From Prochlorococcus sp. AG-321-E21 (GTDB taxonomy: Bacteria; Cyanobacteriota; Cyanobacteriia; PCC-6307; Cyanobiaceae), in NCBI GenBank assembly GCA_003283415.1, contig QBXH01000014.1, forward strand, positions 1 through 34,308: DNA of 34,308 bases. Reading direction: 5' to 3'. Below, in pieces: positions 27,956-34,308 of this stretch. Position 1 is the stretch's first letter, and each line of letters begins with the position of its first letter. The position numbers and the translations under genes are program-made. Under the pieces are notes generated by a model. The model was not told the DNA's origin, made no database searches, and saw only the letters and a program-made list of their open reading frames with translations.

Positions 27956-29542
27956 ATGAGTAAAAAATTACTAAAAAAAGAGAGAGATCCTTCAATATTA
28001 ATACTAGATTTTGGATCTCAATATTCTGAATTAATTGCGAGGAGAATAAGAGAAGCAGATGTATTTTCTCTTGTAGTTAGTAACTTTATTTCTATCAATG
28101 AGATTCAGGATATAAATCCTAAGGGAATTATTTTAAGTGGCGGCCCAAATTCTGTATATGAAGATAATGCACCTAAATGTGATGCAAAGATTTTTAATTT
28201 AGGGATTCCAGTCTTGGGTATATGTTATGGAATGCAATTAATGGTTAAAGAATTAGGAGGTACAGTAACCCCAGCAATCAATAAAGCTGAATATGGTAGG
28301 GCTCCAATAAATATTAACTGCGAAAGTGATTTGCTCTTTAATGTAAAAGACAAATCGATTATGTGGATGAGTCATGGAGATTCTATAAATAACTTACCTG
28401 AAGGATTTATTCAAATTTCTCATACAGAAAATACAATGCATGCTGCAATATCAAATAAAAAAAAGAAATTATTTGGTGTTCAATTTCATCCTGAAGTTAT
28501 TCATTCAGAATTTGGTATGACGGTAATTAAAAATTTTGTTTATTCTATTTCTCAATGTAAAGCCGATTGGACTACGGAAACCTTTTTAGAGGAAACAATT
28601 CCAAGAATTAAAGAACAAGTAGGTGATAAGAAAGTCTTATTAGCTCTTTCTGGTGGAGTAGATTCATCAACTCTTGCTTTCCTTCTTAATAAAGCTATTG
28701 GCAATCAGCTTACATGTATGTTTATAGACCAAGGCTTTATGAGAAAAGGTGAACCTGAATTTTTAATGGAATTTTTCGATAAAAAATTTCATATAAAAGT
28801 TGAATATATTAATGCTAGGGAAAGATTCACTCAAAAATTATATGGAATAACTGATCCAGAAGAAAAACGCAAGATTATTGGTGGAGAATTTATCAAAGTT
28901 TTTGAAGAAGAGAGTAATAGACTAGGTCCTTTCCAATATTTGGCTCAAGGAACTCTCTATCCAGATGTTATTGAAAGTGCTGGAACGAATTTAGATCCGA
29001 AGACAGGTGAACGGATTGCAGTAAAAATAAAAAGTCATCATAATGTTGGCGGTTTGCCAAAAGATTTGCAATTTAAATTAGTTGAACCATTAAGAAAACT
29101 TTTTAAAGATGAAGTTAGAAAACTTGGAAAGGCTCTTGGTTTGCCAGATGAAATTATTAAAAGACATCCGTTCCCAGGTCCAGGTTTGGCGATAAGAATT
29201 TTGGGTGAAGTTTCTAATGAAAAACTAAATTGTTTGAGAGATGCAGATTGGATAGTAAGAGATGAAATAAAAAAAGCAGGTCTTTATAATGATATTTGGC
29301 AAGCATTTGCTGTTCTTCTTCCTGTCAAGACTGTAGGGGTCATGGGAGACAAAAGAACTTATGCTTGGCCGATAGTTTTGCGATGCGTATCAAGCGAAGA
29401 TGGTATGACTGCAGATTGGTCAAGAATTCCTTACGAAACTTTAGAGAGAATTTCTAATAGAATCGTTAATGAAGTACCTCAGGTAAATAGAGTTGTTTTC
29501 GATATTACTAGTAAGCCTCCAGGCACAATTGAGTGGGAGTAG
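27956..29542 (+). CDS. guaA: GMP synthase (glutamine-hydrolysing)
   Basis: GuaA converts XMP to GMP using glutamine and ATP. The 528-aa protein has a GATase domain with GICYGMQLM (nucleophile Cys90), and [13 protein letters not shown] with catalytic His and Glu. The ATP-pyrophosphatase domain has the P-loop [11 protein letters not shown] (near 230), and the C-terminal dimerisation domain ends with [16 protein letters not shown]. The last six residues and stop (29525-29542) form the attachment site of the downstream element: the same peptide and a stop recur at 34081-34098 with only synonymous changes. Its own end is therefore probably rebuilt by element DNA, and the protein is unchanged. Confidence 0.97.
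   Translation: MSKKLLKKERDPSILILDFGSQYSELIARRIREADVFSLVVSNFISINEIQDINPKGIILSGGPNSVYEDNAPKCDAKIFNLGIPVLGICYGMQLMVKELGGTVTPAINKAEYGRAPININCESDLLFNVKDKSIMWMSHGDSINNLPEGFIQISHTENTMHAAISNKKKKLFGVQFHPEVIHSEFGMTVIKNFVYSISQCKADWTTETFLEETIPRIKEQVGDKKVLLALSGGVDSSTLAFLLNKAIGNQLTCMFIDQGFMRKGEPEFLMEFFDKKFHIKVEYINARERFTQKLYGITDPEEKRKIIGGEFIKVFEEESNRLGPFQYLAQGTLYPDVIESAGTNLDPKTGERIAVKIKSHHNVGGLPKDLQFKLVEPLRKLFKDEVRKLGKALGLPDEIIKRHPFPGPGLAIRILGEVSNEKLNCLRDADWIVRDEIKKAGLYNDIWQAFAVLLPVKTVGVMGDKRTYAWPIVLRCVSSEDGMTADWSRIPYETLERISNRIVNEVPQVNRVVFDITSKPPGTIEWE
29521..29542 (+). other. Left attachment site (attL) at 3' end of guaA
   Basis: The 22-base stretch ending in the guaA stop matches 34077-34098 at 17 of 22 positions, with 11 identical bases in the middle (ATTGAGTGGGA, 29528-29538). 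A tyrosine recombinase gene begins 222 bp downstream, which is the usual arrangement for an element inserted in a gene 3' end. If the identical block holds the crossover, bases to its left are host and bases to its right (last codon GAG and stop TAG) came with the element. Confidence 0.8.
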
Positions 29543-29552
29543 TTTCTAGGGG

Positions 29553-29581
29553 TTGATTTTTCCTGTAATCCCTGTTATAAT
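29553..29581 (+). promoter_or_regulatory. Candidate sigma-70-type promoter for the integrase
   Basis: TTGATT (29553-29558) and TATAAT (29576-29581) are spaced by 17 bases, an almost ideal sigma-70 layout, just inside the left end of the element. The -10 box lies in the loop of an inverted repeat ATCCCT (29568-29573)/AGGGAT (29583-29588), which could be a regulator site over the promoter. It leaves a leader of about 175 nt before the integrase ATG. Confidence 0.5.
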
Positions 29582-29605
29582 AAGGGATATTGGGTGATCG
29601 GAATG

Positions 29606-29688
29606 ATCACACATAGGTCACACACAAGATAATATAAACCCATTTTTCAAGGGTTCTGAGATGACCATTTCACTTCCATCACACATAG
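29606..29688 (+). repeat. Direct repeat pair in integrase leader, possible recombinase arm sites
   Basis: The 11-mer ATCACACATAG occurs at 29606-29616 and again at 29678-29688. Between them is a short inverted repeat AACCC (29637-29641)/GGGTT (29651-29655). A TGATC-GGAA-TGATCA-like inverted repeat overlaps the first copy (from 29596). Repeated short sites between att core and integrase start are typical of recombinase arm or excisionase binding sites; that role here is inferred from position. Confidence 0.45.
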
Positions 29689-29763
29689 AAGTTAGAAGCA
29701 TCTCCACAGAGAAATCTTAGATTGGCACATTCGATATTTTATAAACTTACAAAATGAAGAATT

Positions 29764-31236
29764 ATGGGTTTCCGTGGAAACAATGAGCGTACCTTCGCTG
29801 AGTACGTTGAATTAGATATTGCTGTGAATGATGACTCACCTAATGCTTACATCTATAAAAGATTAGACAGCGAAACTAATAAACTAGTTAGTGAAAGGAC
29901 TTGGTATGTAGGTATCCCCATTCCAAACAAAGGTAATGGAAAAAGATTATCTCTTCGTACTTCCGATTTATCTAATGCGAAGAAAAAAGCACTCCAAAAA
30001 GTAGTGAATATTATGTCTGACCTAGATCAAGGTGTTGATGTATGTGGAAGTAAGGTTCAAGTAATGATTGATGAGTTCCTTTCCAAGAAATTCATCAATG
30101 TACGTCTTGAAATGATGGGTAAAAAGGAAGGTGGTTGTAAAAGTATTACTAAAGATAGGTATGACAATATAAAAGGAAAACTGAAAAATTACTTTATTCC
30201 TTTTGTTGGTGCTAATACTATTGCTACTAATCTAAAACCTAAGGAGTTTGAGGAATGGGAATATTGGAGAAGGCAAGAAGAAAACTGGGCAGGTGTAGGC
30301 AAAAAGAAAAAAGCACCTTGTCAATCAACTATTGGTGATGAGATTACTTTGTTTCGTGAGGTTTGGAGATGGGGAGTCAAGAAAGGATTCATCAGATCAT
30401 CATTAGATGTCCCGTTTGATGATCATAATTTCATTGAAGATGAAAAAGTAAAAAGGGATACTTGGGAACTGAATGAATGGAAGGAGTTCCTAGACAGAGA
30501 AAGTGATTGGTATGCCTTAGAACAAAACTCTGAAGATCAAGATCGTGTTTGGGAATCATTTGTCGCTCATCAACTCATTCGTATTTGTGCTTGCTCTGGA
30601 CTTAGACCTAAAGAATGGTCTTTATTGAAGTGGAAAGATGTAAAAGATTATCCAAATGAAGATTCTATTGATGAAGAAGATAAGTTGGCGATTGAAATAA
30701 TTACTCATCCATCAACTAAAACTGGACAAAGAGAAGCATATTGTACTGGTGGTATCTGGTTCCGAAACATCTATGAAAAGACAAAGTTCAAAAGTAAAAA
30801 TGATTGGATATTTACTGATTTAGAAGGCAATAGATTAGAACCTGATTGGTTCAGCGACATATTCAATGGAGAAGGTAATTGTAATGGACTTATAGAATTT
30901 ACTAATCAATATAAATTGACAGGAAAAGAATTAGTTCCTTATTCTTTGAGGCATTTTTATGCTTCTCAATCCATATACAATGAGGTTCCTGAAGATATTA
31001 TTGCTGACAATATGGGGATAACTAAAACCAGATTGAATAGATCATATAAACATTGTTTTTTGAGGGTACGAACTAAGAGATTATTCAGTAAAAAAGGAAG
31101 TCAAGTTCCTATAAAACAAATGAGAACTTTTGGTATTGGTCAATATGCTTTCTTTACTGGAACTATGAAACAAAAAGATCCATCTTCTAGTCAAAAATCT
31201 AGAAAATTGGGTCTTAGTTTATCTCGTTTGAAGTAG
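29764..31236 (+). CDS. Tyrosine recombinase/integrase of the guaA element
   Basis: The 490-aa protein is a tyrosine-type site-specific recombinase. It has an N-terminal arm-binding-like part (about 1-90), a core-binding SAM-like domain (about 95-215, KSITKDRYDNIKGKLKNYFIPFVG...), and the catalytic domain. Visible catalytic residues are Arg281 (CACSGLRPKEWSLLKW), Lys319 (STKTGQRE), the (H/Y)xxR box as YSLRH (Tyr393, Arg396, His397) and the nucleophile Tyr428 (NRSYKH). The first His of HxxR is Tyr, and the later His/Trp position is not obvious, as in a group of phage and island recombinases. It starts 222 bp past guaA and is closed by a strong hairpin terminator. It is longer than the usual 350-420 aa because of a C-terminal extension (about 60 aa). 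It has a higher G+C content than the core genes by eye. Confidence 0.9.
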   Translation: MGFRGNNERTFAEYVELDIAVNDDSPNAYIYKRLDSETNKLVSERTWYVGIPIPNKGNGKRLSLRTSDLSNAKKKALQKVVNIMSDLDQGVDVCGSKVQVMIDEFLSKKFINVRLEMMGKKEGGCKSITKDRYDNIKGKLKNYFIPFVGANTIATNLKPKEFEEWEYWRRQEENWAGVGKKKKAPCQSTIGDEITLFREVWRWGVKKGFIRSSLDVPFDDHNFIEDEKVKRDTWELNEWKEFLDRESDWYALEQNSEDQDRVWESFVAHQLIRICACSGLRPKEWSLLKWKDVKDYPNEDSIDEEDKLAIEIITHPSTKTGQREAYCTGGIWFRNIYEKTKFKSKNDWIFTDLEGNRLEPDWFSDIFNGEGNCNGLIEFTNQYKLTGKELVPYSLRHFYASQSIYNEVPEDIIADNMGITKTRLNRSYKHCFLRVRTKRLFSKKGSQVPIKQMRTFGIGQYAFFTGTMKQKDPSSSQKSRKLGLSLSRLK

Positions 31237-31307
31237 GGGTATAAAACCCCCTATCCTATTTTTTTACTGGGCAATTTTCTTTATTTGATTGCTATCTCAA
31301 GGTAGAT
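31183..31307 (+). repeat. Repeat A, copy 1: integrase 3' end, terminator and following 40 bases
   Basis: This 125-base stretch matches 33845-33969 over its whole length, with an identical-looking tail (ACTGGGCAATTTT... GCTATCTCAAGG). It spans the last 17 integrase codons, the terminator and downstream DNA. The copy near the right end lacks the rest of the integrase, so it is the derived or older remnant. Confidence 0.85.
31233..31265 (+). terminator. Intrinsic terminator of the integrase gene
   Basis: GTAGGGG pairs with CCCCTAT (31248-31254), followed by CC and a run of seven T's to 31265. The stop codon TAG (31234-31236) is part of the left arm. A second copy lies at 33896-33927 with a perfect 8-bp stem. 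Confidence 0.75.
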
Positions 31308-31356
31308 TTCAAAGGTTTATAGGTTGATAGTATCTTCCTTTTTATATCTTGCCATC

Positions 31357-31497
31357 CTACTTTTTTAGGTTTCTATGGAAGGGTTTCTTCTTGTGTTCTT
31401 GATATTCTTGAAGTGATCATTCAGTTAGAAACTTAGGAAGTGATTTGTTATGACGTTTAGCAATTTATTCCAACATTCTGTATGTCATATCTTCTAA
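31357..31497 (-). pseudogene. Remnant of unidentified gene (repeat B, copy 1), two internal stops
   Basis: Read leftward from 31497, 47 codons align without gaps to the copy at 33712-33852. Here the frame is broken by TAA and TGA at codons 11 and 27, where the other copy has Tyr and Trp. About 33 of 46 residues match, including KSLPKF and EYQEH.KKPFHRNLKK before the shared TAG stop. Sequence similarity continues about 24 bases past the stop. No family is recognised. It lies between the integrase terminator and the acyltransferase, in the same direction as the latter. Confidence 0.75.
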
Positions 31498-31518
31498 GTA
31501 GATTGATTTCTATTTTTA

Positions 31519-33600
31519 CTAATTATTGGTATTACTTTTTTGAGCGTTTATTTGATTTATCATAGAAAGAAGGTCATTTGAAATCATAATCGCGCCCTCT
31601 TTGCTTAGGTGGTCATCATCACTGAATAAATAAGTATTATCTCTTGTTGAATAGCAGTTTTTCTTGTCGCAGAATTTATCAAACGGATCGAAAATATAAA
31701 TGTTATTGACTTCCATTGTTAGTGCATTTATCGCTTCAAGAATGTGCTTTCGCTGTCTTTCGAGAAAATTCCGCTCGGTTTTTTGGCAGGTGCCTGCTGG
31801 TGAAGGTCTAAACCACTGTCGTGAACAAATTTCAGGAATAAAACCTGGATGTTGCGGTAATGGAGCAACTAAAATCAAAGATGCATTTATATTTCTGAGT
31901 TTTTCAGCAAGTTTCTTGGATGCATCAATAAATCTTACTAGATTCTTGTCAACAGAACTTCTAGAGCCATCGGAATGCTTTTTGAATTGCCTGCGATGTA
32001 CACCCGTGTATCCAAAATGTGAGTTTAGGTATGATGTGGCGACAAAAAATGATCCATTCTTTCTATTACTCATCTCTTTGATCATCACTTTAGCGACAGA
32101 CGACTGAACCTCATCACAATGCCTTCTAGTGATCTCGCCTTGGGCAGGGAATGCACATCCATCTCTGCTATGAGAAAAAACATCATATTGCGATGTAGAT
32201 GCGATTACCTCGCTAATGGGAAAGATCGCGAGCGAATGACTGTCTCCGCTAAAGGCAACTAGCGGTCTTTCACTTTTTGCTGACAAACAGTTATCAATGA
32301 ATTGATTTGTGATCTGATTTGCACCTACCAAGGCATCAATTGTTTTGTCGTTGGAACTATGGCAGTCTTTTGCAATGCGCCCAGTAATATCTCCTTTGAA
32401 CTCAATTGGTTTTGTGATGGAGTTAGTGAAATCCTTACCACTATAGAGTTTTCCTTTGAGCGGTTTCCCAAGAGCGATAAGACCACCCGAAAGTGTAACT
32501 ATCACGCCTCCTCCAACTACAATTGTCTTCCATCGTTTCCCAAACCAGTTACCTTTACGAAGAGGAGTTTCTATATATCGATATGAAGCAAATGCAAGAC
32601 CAAACATAAGAGCAACTTGGAAAGGCACTGACCACCAATGAATACCGATAGTCCAACGACTTATCGAAAGGATACCCCAGTGCCATAGGTAAAGGGAATA
32701 AGAAATGAGACCTATATAAACAACTTTGGGATTTGTAAAAAATGCAAACACTCTTGTTCCCCTTTTCAAAGAAGCGATAAGAACAGATGACAAGATGACT
32801 ACTGAAATAGTCGATGCTATCGCCAAATTCATCGGCAAATACATTACCCCAATAATCAATAACAGCACTAAAAGCGGTGGTATCTTTTCAAGGAACTGTT
32901 CTATAGATTTTCTTTTTTGAAATCCAATAAATATCAAACAACCTGATGCCATTTCCCAGAATCTTGTCGGCATCAAAAAATATGCTTCTGATTGGTTGAT
33001 TGGATAGAGATATAGAAATCCAATCAACGAGGCAATTGTTAGTGTCCCAACTATTAGAAAAAGGTTGCGAGCACCATTTTTGGTTTGGCGTCCAAATCCA
33101 GAAAACCAAATCAGGAAGGGAAAGAGGATATAGAACTGCTCTTCAACTCCAAGAGACCAAGTGTGAGTGAATGTATTTAGTTCTGTTGTTTGAGCAAAGT
33201 AGTTAGTTGATTGTTTGAGTAGGTATAGGTTTGATAATCCAAATAAAGAAGTCAAAGCTGTTTGTAAAGAAAGACCAGGGTGTGGATTGAATAAGCAAAT
33301 CGCAATACTCGTAATCAGCACAAATACTGAAAGTGCAGGAACTAATCTTTTGATCCTGCGTTCATAAAATCCACTAATGAAATCCTTGAAGTTTTTACTT
33401 GGTCTTTGATAAAGAGATGATGTTATGACAAATCCTGAAATTACAAAAAAGATATCAACTCCAAGGTATCCATTTGGCAGTATTTCTTTATTGAAGTGAT
33501 TGATAATGACAGCGACTACGGCAAATGCTCTTAGACCATCAATCTCTGGACGATATCGACTTTTTATGGATAATTTATTTTCTTCGATATCTATTGACAT
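31519..33600 (-). CDS. OafA-type membrane O-acyltransferase with SGNH domain
   Basis: The 693-aa protein has an N-terminal acyltransferase-3 domain of about ten membrane helices (about 20-375) and a C-terminal extracytoplasmic SGNH-like domain (about 400-690). Signatures are YRPEIDGLRAFAVVAVIINHF (conserved His about 35), GYLGVDIFFVISGFVI, HTWSLGVEEQFYILFP, YSLYLWHW, then SGNH block I FSGDSHS (about 451-456) and a block V-like DDDHLSKEG (Asp and His about 661-664). Proteins of this fused type move acetyl groups to sugars of O-antigen or exopolysaccharide in the cell envelope. ATG at 33600 is preferred over a TTG just before it. It is the only intact cargo gene of the element, is more G+C-rich than the core by eye, and is oriented against the integrase. 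Relatives encoded by temperate phages cause serotype conversion, so a surface-masking role is plausible, but the substrate is unknown. Confidence 0.92.
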   Translation of the reverse strand: MSIDIEENKLSIKSRYRPEIDGLRAFAVVAVIINHFNKEILPNGYLGVDIFFVISGFVITSSLYQRPSKNFKDFISGFYERRIKRLVPALSVFVLITSIAICLFNPHPGLSLQTALTSLFGLSNLYLLKQSTNYFAQTTELNTFTHTWSLGVEEQFYILFPFLIWFSGFGRQTKNGARNLFLIVGTLTIASLIGFLYLYPINQSEAYFLMPTRFWEMASGCLIFIGFQKRKSIEQFLEKIPPLLVLLLIIGVMYLPMNLAIASTISVVILSSVLIASLKRGTRVFAFFTNPKVVYIGLISYSLYLWHWGILSISRWTIGIHWWSVPFQVALMFGLAFASYRYIETPLRKGNWFGKRWKTIVVGGGVIVTLSGGLIALGKPLKGKLYSGKDFTNSITKPIEFKGDITGRIAKDCHSSNDKTIDALVGANQITNQFIDNCLSAKSERPLVAFSGDSHSLAIFPISEVIASTSQYDVFSHSRDGCAFPAQGEITRRHCDEVQSSVAKVMIKEMSNRKNGSFFVATSYLNSHFGYTGVHRRQFKKHSDGSRSSVDKNLVRFIDASKKLAEKLRNINASLILVAPLPQHPGFIPEICSRQWFRPSPAGTCQKTERNFLERQRKHILEAINALTMEVNNIYIFDPFDKFCDKKNCYSTRDNTYLFSDDDHLSKEGAIMISNDLLSMINQINAQKSNTNN

Positions 33601-33711
33601 CAAAAATTACTAACTAATAATTATTAGTTTATGGCGTATCCTCAAATTTCACAAACATTTTATATATCGCTTTTCAAGTTTTGAGTACCTTGGTTTTTAT
33701 ATCTGCTCATC

Positions 33712-33852
33712 CTACTTTTTTAGGTTTCTATGGAATGGTTTCTTCTCGTGTTCTTGATACTCTTGAAACGACCATTCAGTATGAAACTTAGGTAGAGATT
33801 TGTGATTTTGTTTAGCAATATATTCCAATATTCTGAACATCATATCTTCTAG
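33712..33852 (-). pseudogene. Remnant or small gene of unidentified family (repeat B, copy 2), frame open
   Basis: Read leftward from 33852 the 47 codons are open to TAG at 33712-33714: LEDMMFRILEYIAKQNHK, then SLPKFHTEWSFQEYQEH and EKKPFHRNLKK. The frame stays open further upstream through the integrase remnant, which is not expected of the original gene. An ATG at 33843 with AGAAG just upstream would give a 43-aa product, so it could be a live small gene. More likely it is the C-terminal end of a larger gene that was cut at the TCTTCTAG junction (33845-33852). Copy 1 is clearly dead. No family is recognised. Confidence 0.6.
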
Positions 33853-33969
33853 AAATAAATCTAGAAAAATAGAACTCTTCTTATCTGATTTAGAAGTAGG
33901 GGTATAAAAACCCCTACCCTATTTTTTACTGGGCAATTTTTTTTATTTGATTGCTATCTCAAGGTCGAT
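33845..33969 (+). pseudogene. Integrase 3' stump plus terminator (repeat A, copy 2)
   Basis: This matches the end of the resident integrase gene and the DNA after it (31183-31307). Translated, SSRNKSRKIELFLSDLE aligns with the integrase tail SSSQKSRKLGLSLSRLK; a one-base insertion before the stop shifts the frame so it reads past the original TAG. The rest of that integrase is missing. The left edge coincides with repeat B, sharing TCTTCTAG. It is evidence of an earlier integrase copy at this end of the element. Confidence 0.75.
33896..33927 (+). terminator. Intrinsic terminator (copy in integrase stump)
   Basis: GTAGGGGT and ACCCCTAC form a perfect 8-pair stem around the loop ATAAAA, followed by CC, TA and six T's. 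It is the better-kept of the two terminator copies and would stop transcription running rightward towards the right attachment site. Confidence 0.75.
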
Positions 33970-33973
33970 CTAA

Positions 33974-34146
33974 AAACCTAGTTATAGATTTAAAAAAAAG
34001 GTTTCCCGTGGGAAAATAGATGTTATAATACGCTCAAATCCGTTGCAATATCTACGTTGTTTACTATGATTTTCTCAGGTACTATTGAGTGGGAATGAAA
34101 ATAAGTTATAAACCTAGTTATAGTCTAAAAAAATAGGTTTCACGTG
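33974..34146 (+). repeat. Paired 37-bp direct repeats bracketing the right attachment site
   Basis: Copies at 33974-34010 and 34110-34146 match at 32 of 37 positions, both beginning AAACCTAGTTATAG and ending GTG. Each contains its own inverted repeat: AAACCTA with TAGGTTT (34110-34116/34134-34140, perfect), and AAACCT with AGGTTT in the first. The first copy is followed by TTTCCC-GT-GGGAAA symmetry. One copy is inside the element and one outside the att core, which a single clean insertion would not give. Confidence 0.75.
34077..34098 (+). other. Right attachment site (attR), duplicate of guaA end
   Basis: The sequence reads Gly-Thr-Ile-Glu-Trp-Glu-stop (GGT ACT ATT GAG TGG GAA TGA), the same peptide as the guaA C-terminus, but with changes at third positions and the stop. 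The 11 identical bases are 34084-34094. A few codons upstream similarity to guaA ends (ATGATTTTCTCA has no counterpart), as expected at an element boundary. Confidence 0.8.
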
Positions 34147-34192
34147 AGTTTCACGCGAAGCAAAAAGTACGTCTCTACAGAGAAATCGAAAA
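34099..34192 (+). mobile_element. Element-like remnant beyond the right attachment site
   Basis: Past the right core there is a second copy of the 37-bp repeat (34110-34146), and then GTCTCTACAGAGAAATC (34171-34187). The latter matches CATCTCCACAGAGAAATC in the integrase leader at the left end (29699-29716). So this stretch looks like the left end of another element whose genes are gone, lying next to the present one. Ordinary AT-rich DNA resumes after about 34195. Confidence 0.55.
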
Positions 34193-34308
34193 AAGCGTTA
34201 TTCTCTACACTTTTTTTGTTTAATTTTCAATAAAGTTTTTTATTTAATTTCAGTTAAATTTAATTTATTAATATCTTAAATATTTTCGGGTAAATTCCAT
34301 TCAAAATA
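34193..34308. other. AT-rich flank to window end
   Basis: About 115 bp of very AT-rich DNA typical of core intergenic sequence. No gene, RNA or repeat is seen. It is probably the start of the host region that lay after guaA before insertion. Confidence 0.3.

Larger units (their letters stand above)
29528..34094. mobile_element. Integrative element in guaA (about 4.6 kb)
   Basis: Bounded by the two ATTGAGTGGGA copies, the element carries an integrase at its left end facing inwards, one intact cargo gene (O-acyltransferase) facing the integrase, two remnants of an unidentified gene flanking the cargo, and a second integrase 3' stump near the right end. Its base composition is visibly richer in G+C than the core. 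There are no replication, packaging or conjugation genes, so if still mobile it would move by excision and another agent's transfer. The 3' end of guaA is a known integration hotspot in other bacteria; tRNA genes are the usual target in Prochlorococcus. Confidence 0.8.

Noticed and set aside
31519-33603. Rightward frames of 60-135 codons inside the acyltransferase region
   Set aside because: They are antisense shadows of a long, domain-rich leftward gene and show no start signals or family features.
29543-34200. A tRNA-targeted tycheposon-type island
   Set aside because: No tRNA gene or tRNA 3' fragment is found at either boundary; the repeated end is coding sequence of guaA. The recombinase class is similar, but the target differs.
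33604-34200. CRISPR array or satellite repeats near the right end
   Set aside because: The repeats are only paired, of different kinds, and lack regular spacing; they fit recombinase sites and remnants instead.

Overview
The window looks like part of a high-light Prochlorococcus chromosome. The DNA is very AT-rich (about 30% G+C by eye), the genes are small and tightly packed, and many start at TTG. The content is cyanobacterial core: gap2, a lumenal cyclophilin of the TLP40/CYP38 type, cbiD, and the murC-murB-ybaB block. No tRNA, rRNA, CRISPR array or insertion sequence was recognised.

Layout of the core, 1-29542. (a) A leftward cluster runs queG, a TPR lipoprotein or secreted protein, and a type IIA topoisomerase A subunit cut by the window edge. 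(b) A rightward run holds a DUF502 membrane protein, nusB, ftsY, a PP2C/RsbU-like phosphatase, argH and a glycine-rich RRM protein. (c) dusA runs leftward, then msrB, grpE, dnaJ, a TusA-like gene and rsgA run rightward. (d) ybaB, murB and murC run leftward and meet rsgA end to end with overlap. (e) gap2 runs rightward, facing thiL and the lumenal cyclophilin. (f) efp and accB run rightward, facing pdxA and an NAD-dependent epimerase-like gene. (g) A patch of small or poorly known genes follows: a 78-aa protein, an HNH nuclease, a secreted 139-aa protein, an AbrB-type membrane gene broken by one frameshift, and a 65-aa conserved-looking protein. (h) A leftward serine/alanine-glyoxylate-type aminotransferase comes next, then cbiD and guaA rightward.

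The unusual part is 29528-34094. The last codons of guaA (11 identical bases, ATTGAGTGGGA, inside a 22-bp imperfect match) recur at 34084-34094, where they still read GTIEWE-stop. Between them lies about 4.5 kb with a 490-aa tyrosine recombinase next to guaA and one large cargo gene, an OafA-type membrane O-acyltransferase with a C-terminal SGNH domain. This is the layout of a small integrative element that uses the 3' end of guaA as its attachment site and restores its last codon and stop. The cargo suggests surface-polysaccharide modification, which could alter phage receptors.

The element is not simple. The cargo is flanked by two homologous remnants of the C-terminal end of an unidentified gene; one copy has two in-frame stops. 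A second copy of the integrase 3' end plus its terminator sits near the right end. Element-like end sequences also continue past the right attachment site. Together these point to repeated insertion and decay at one hotspot.
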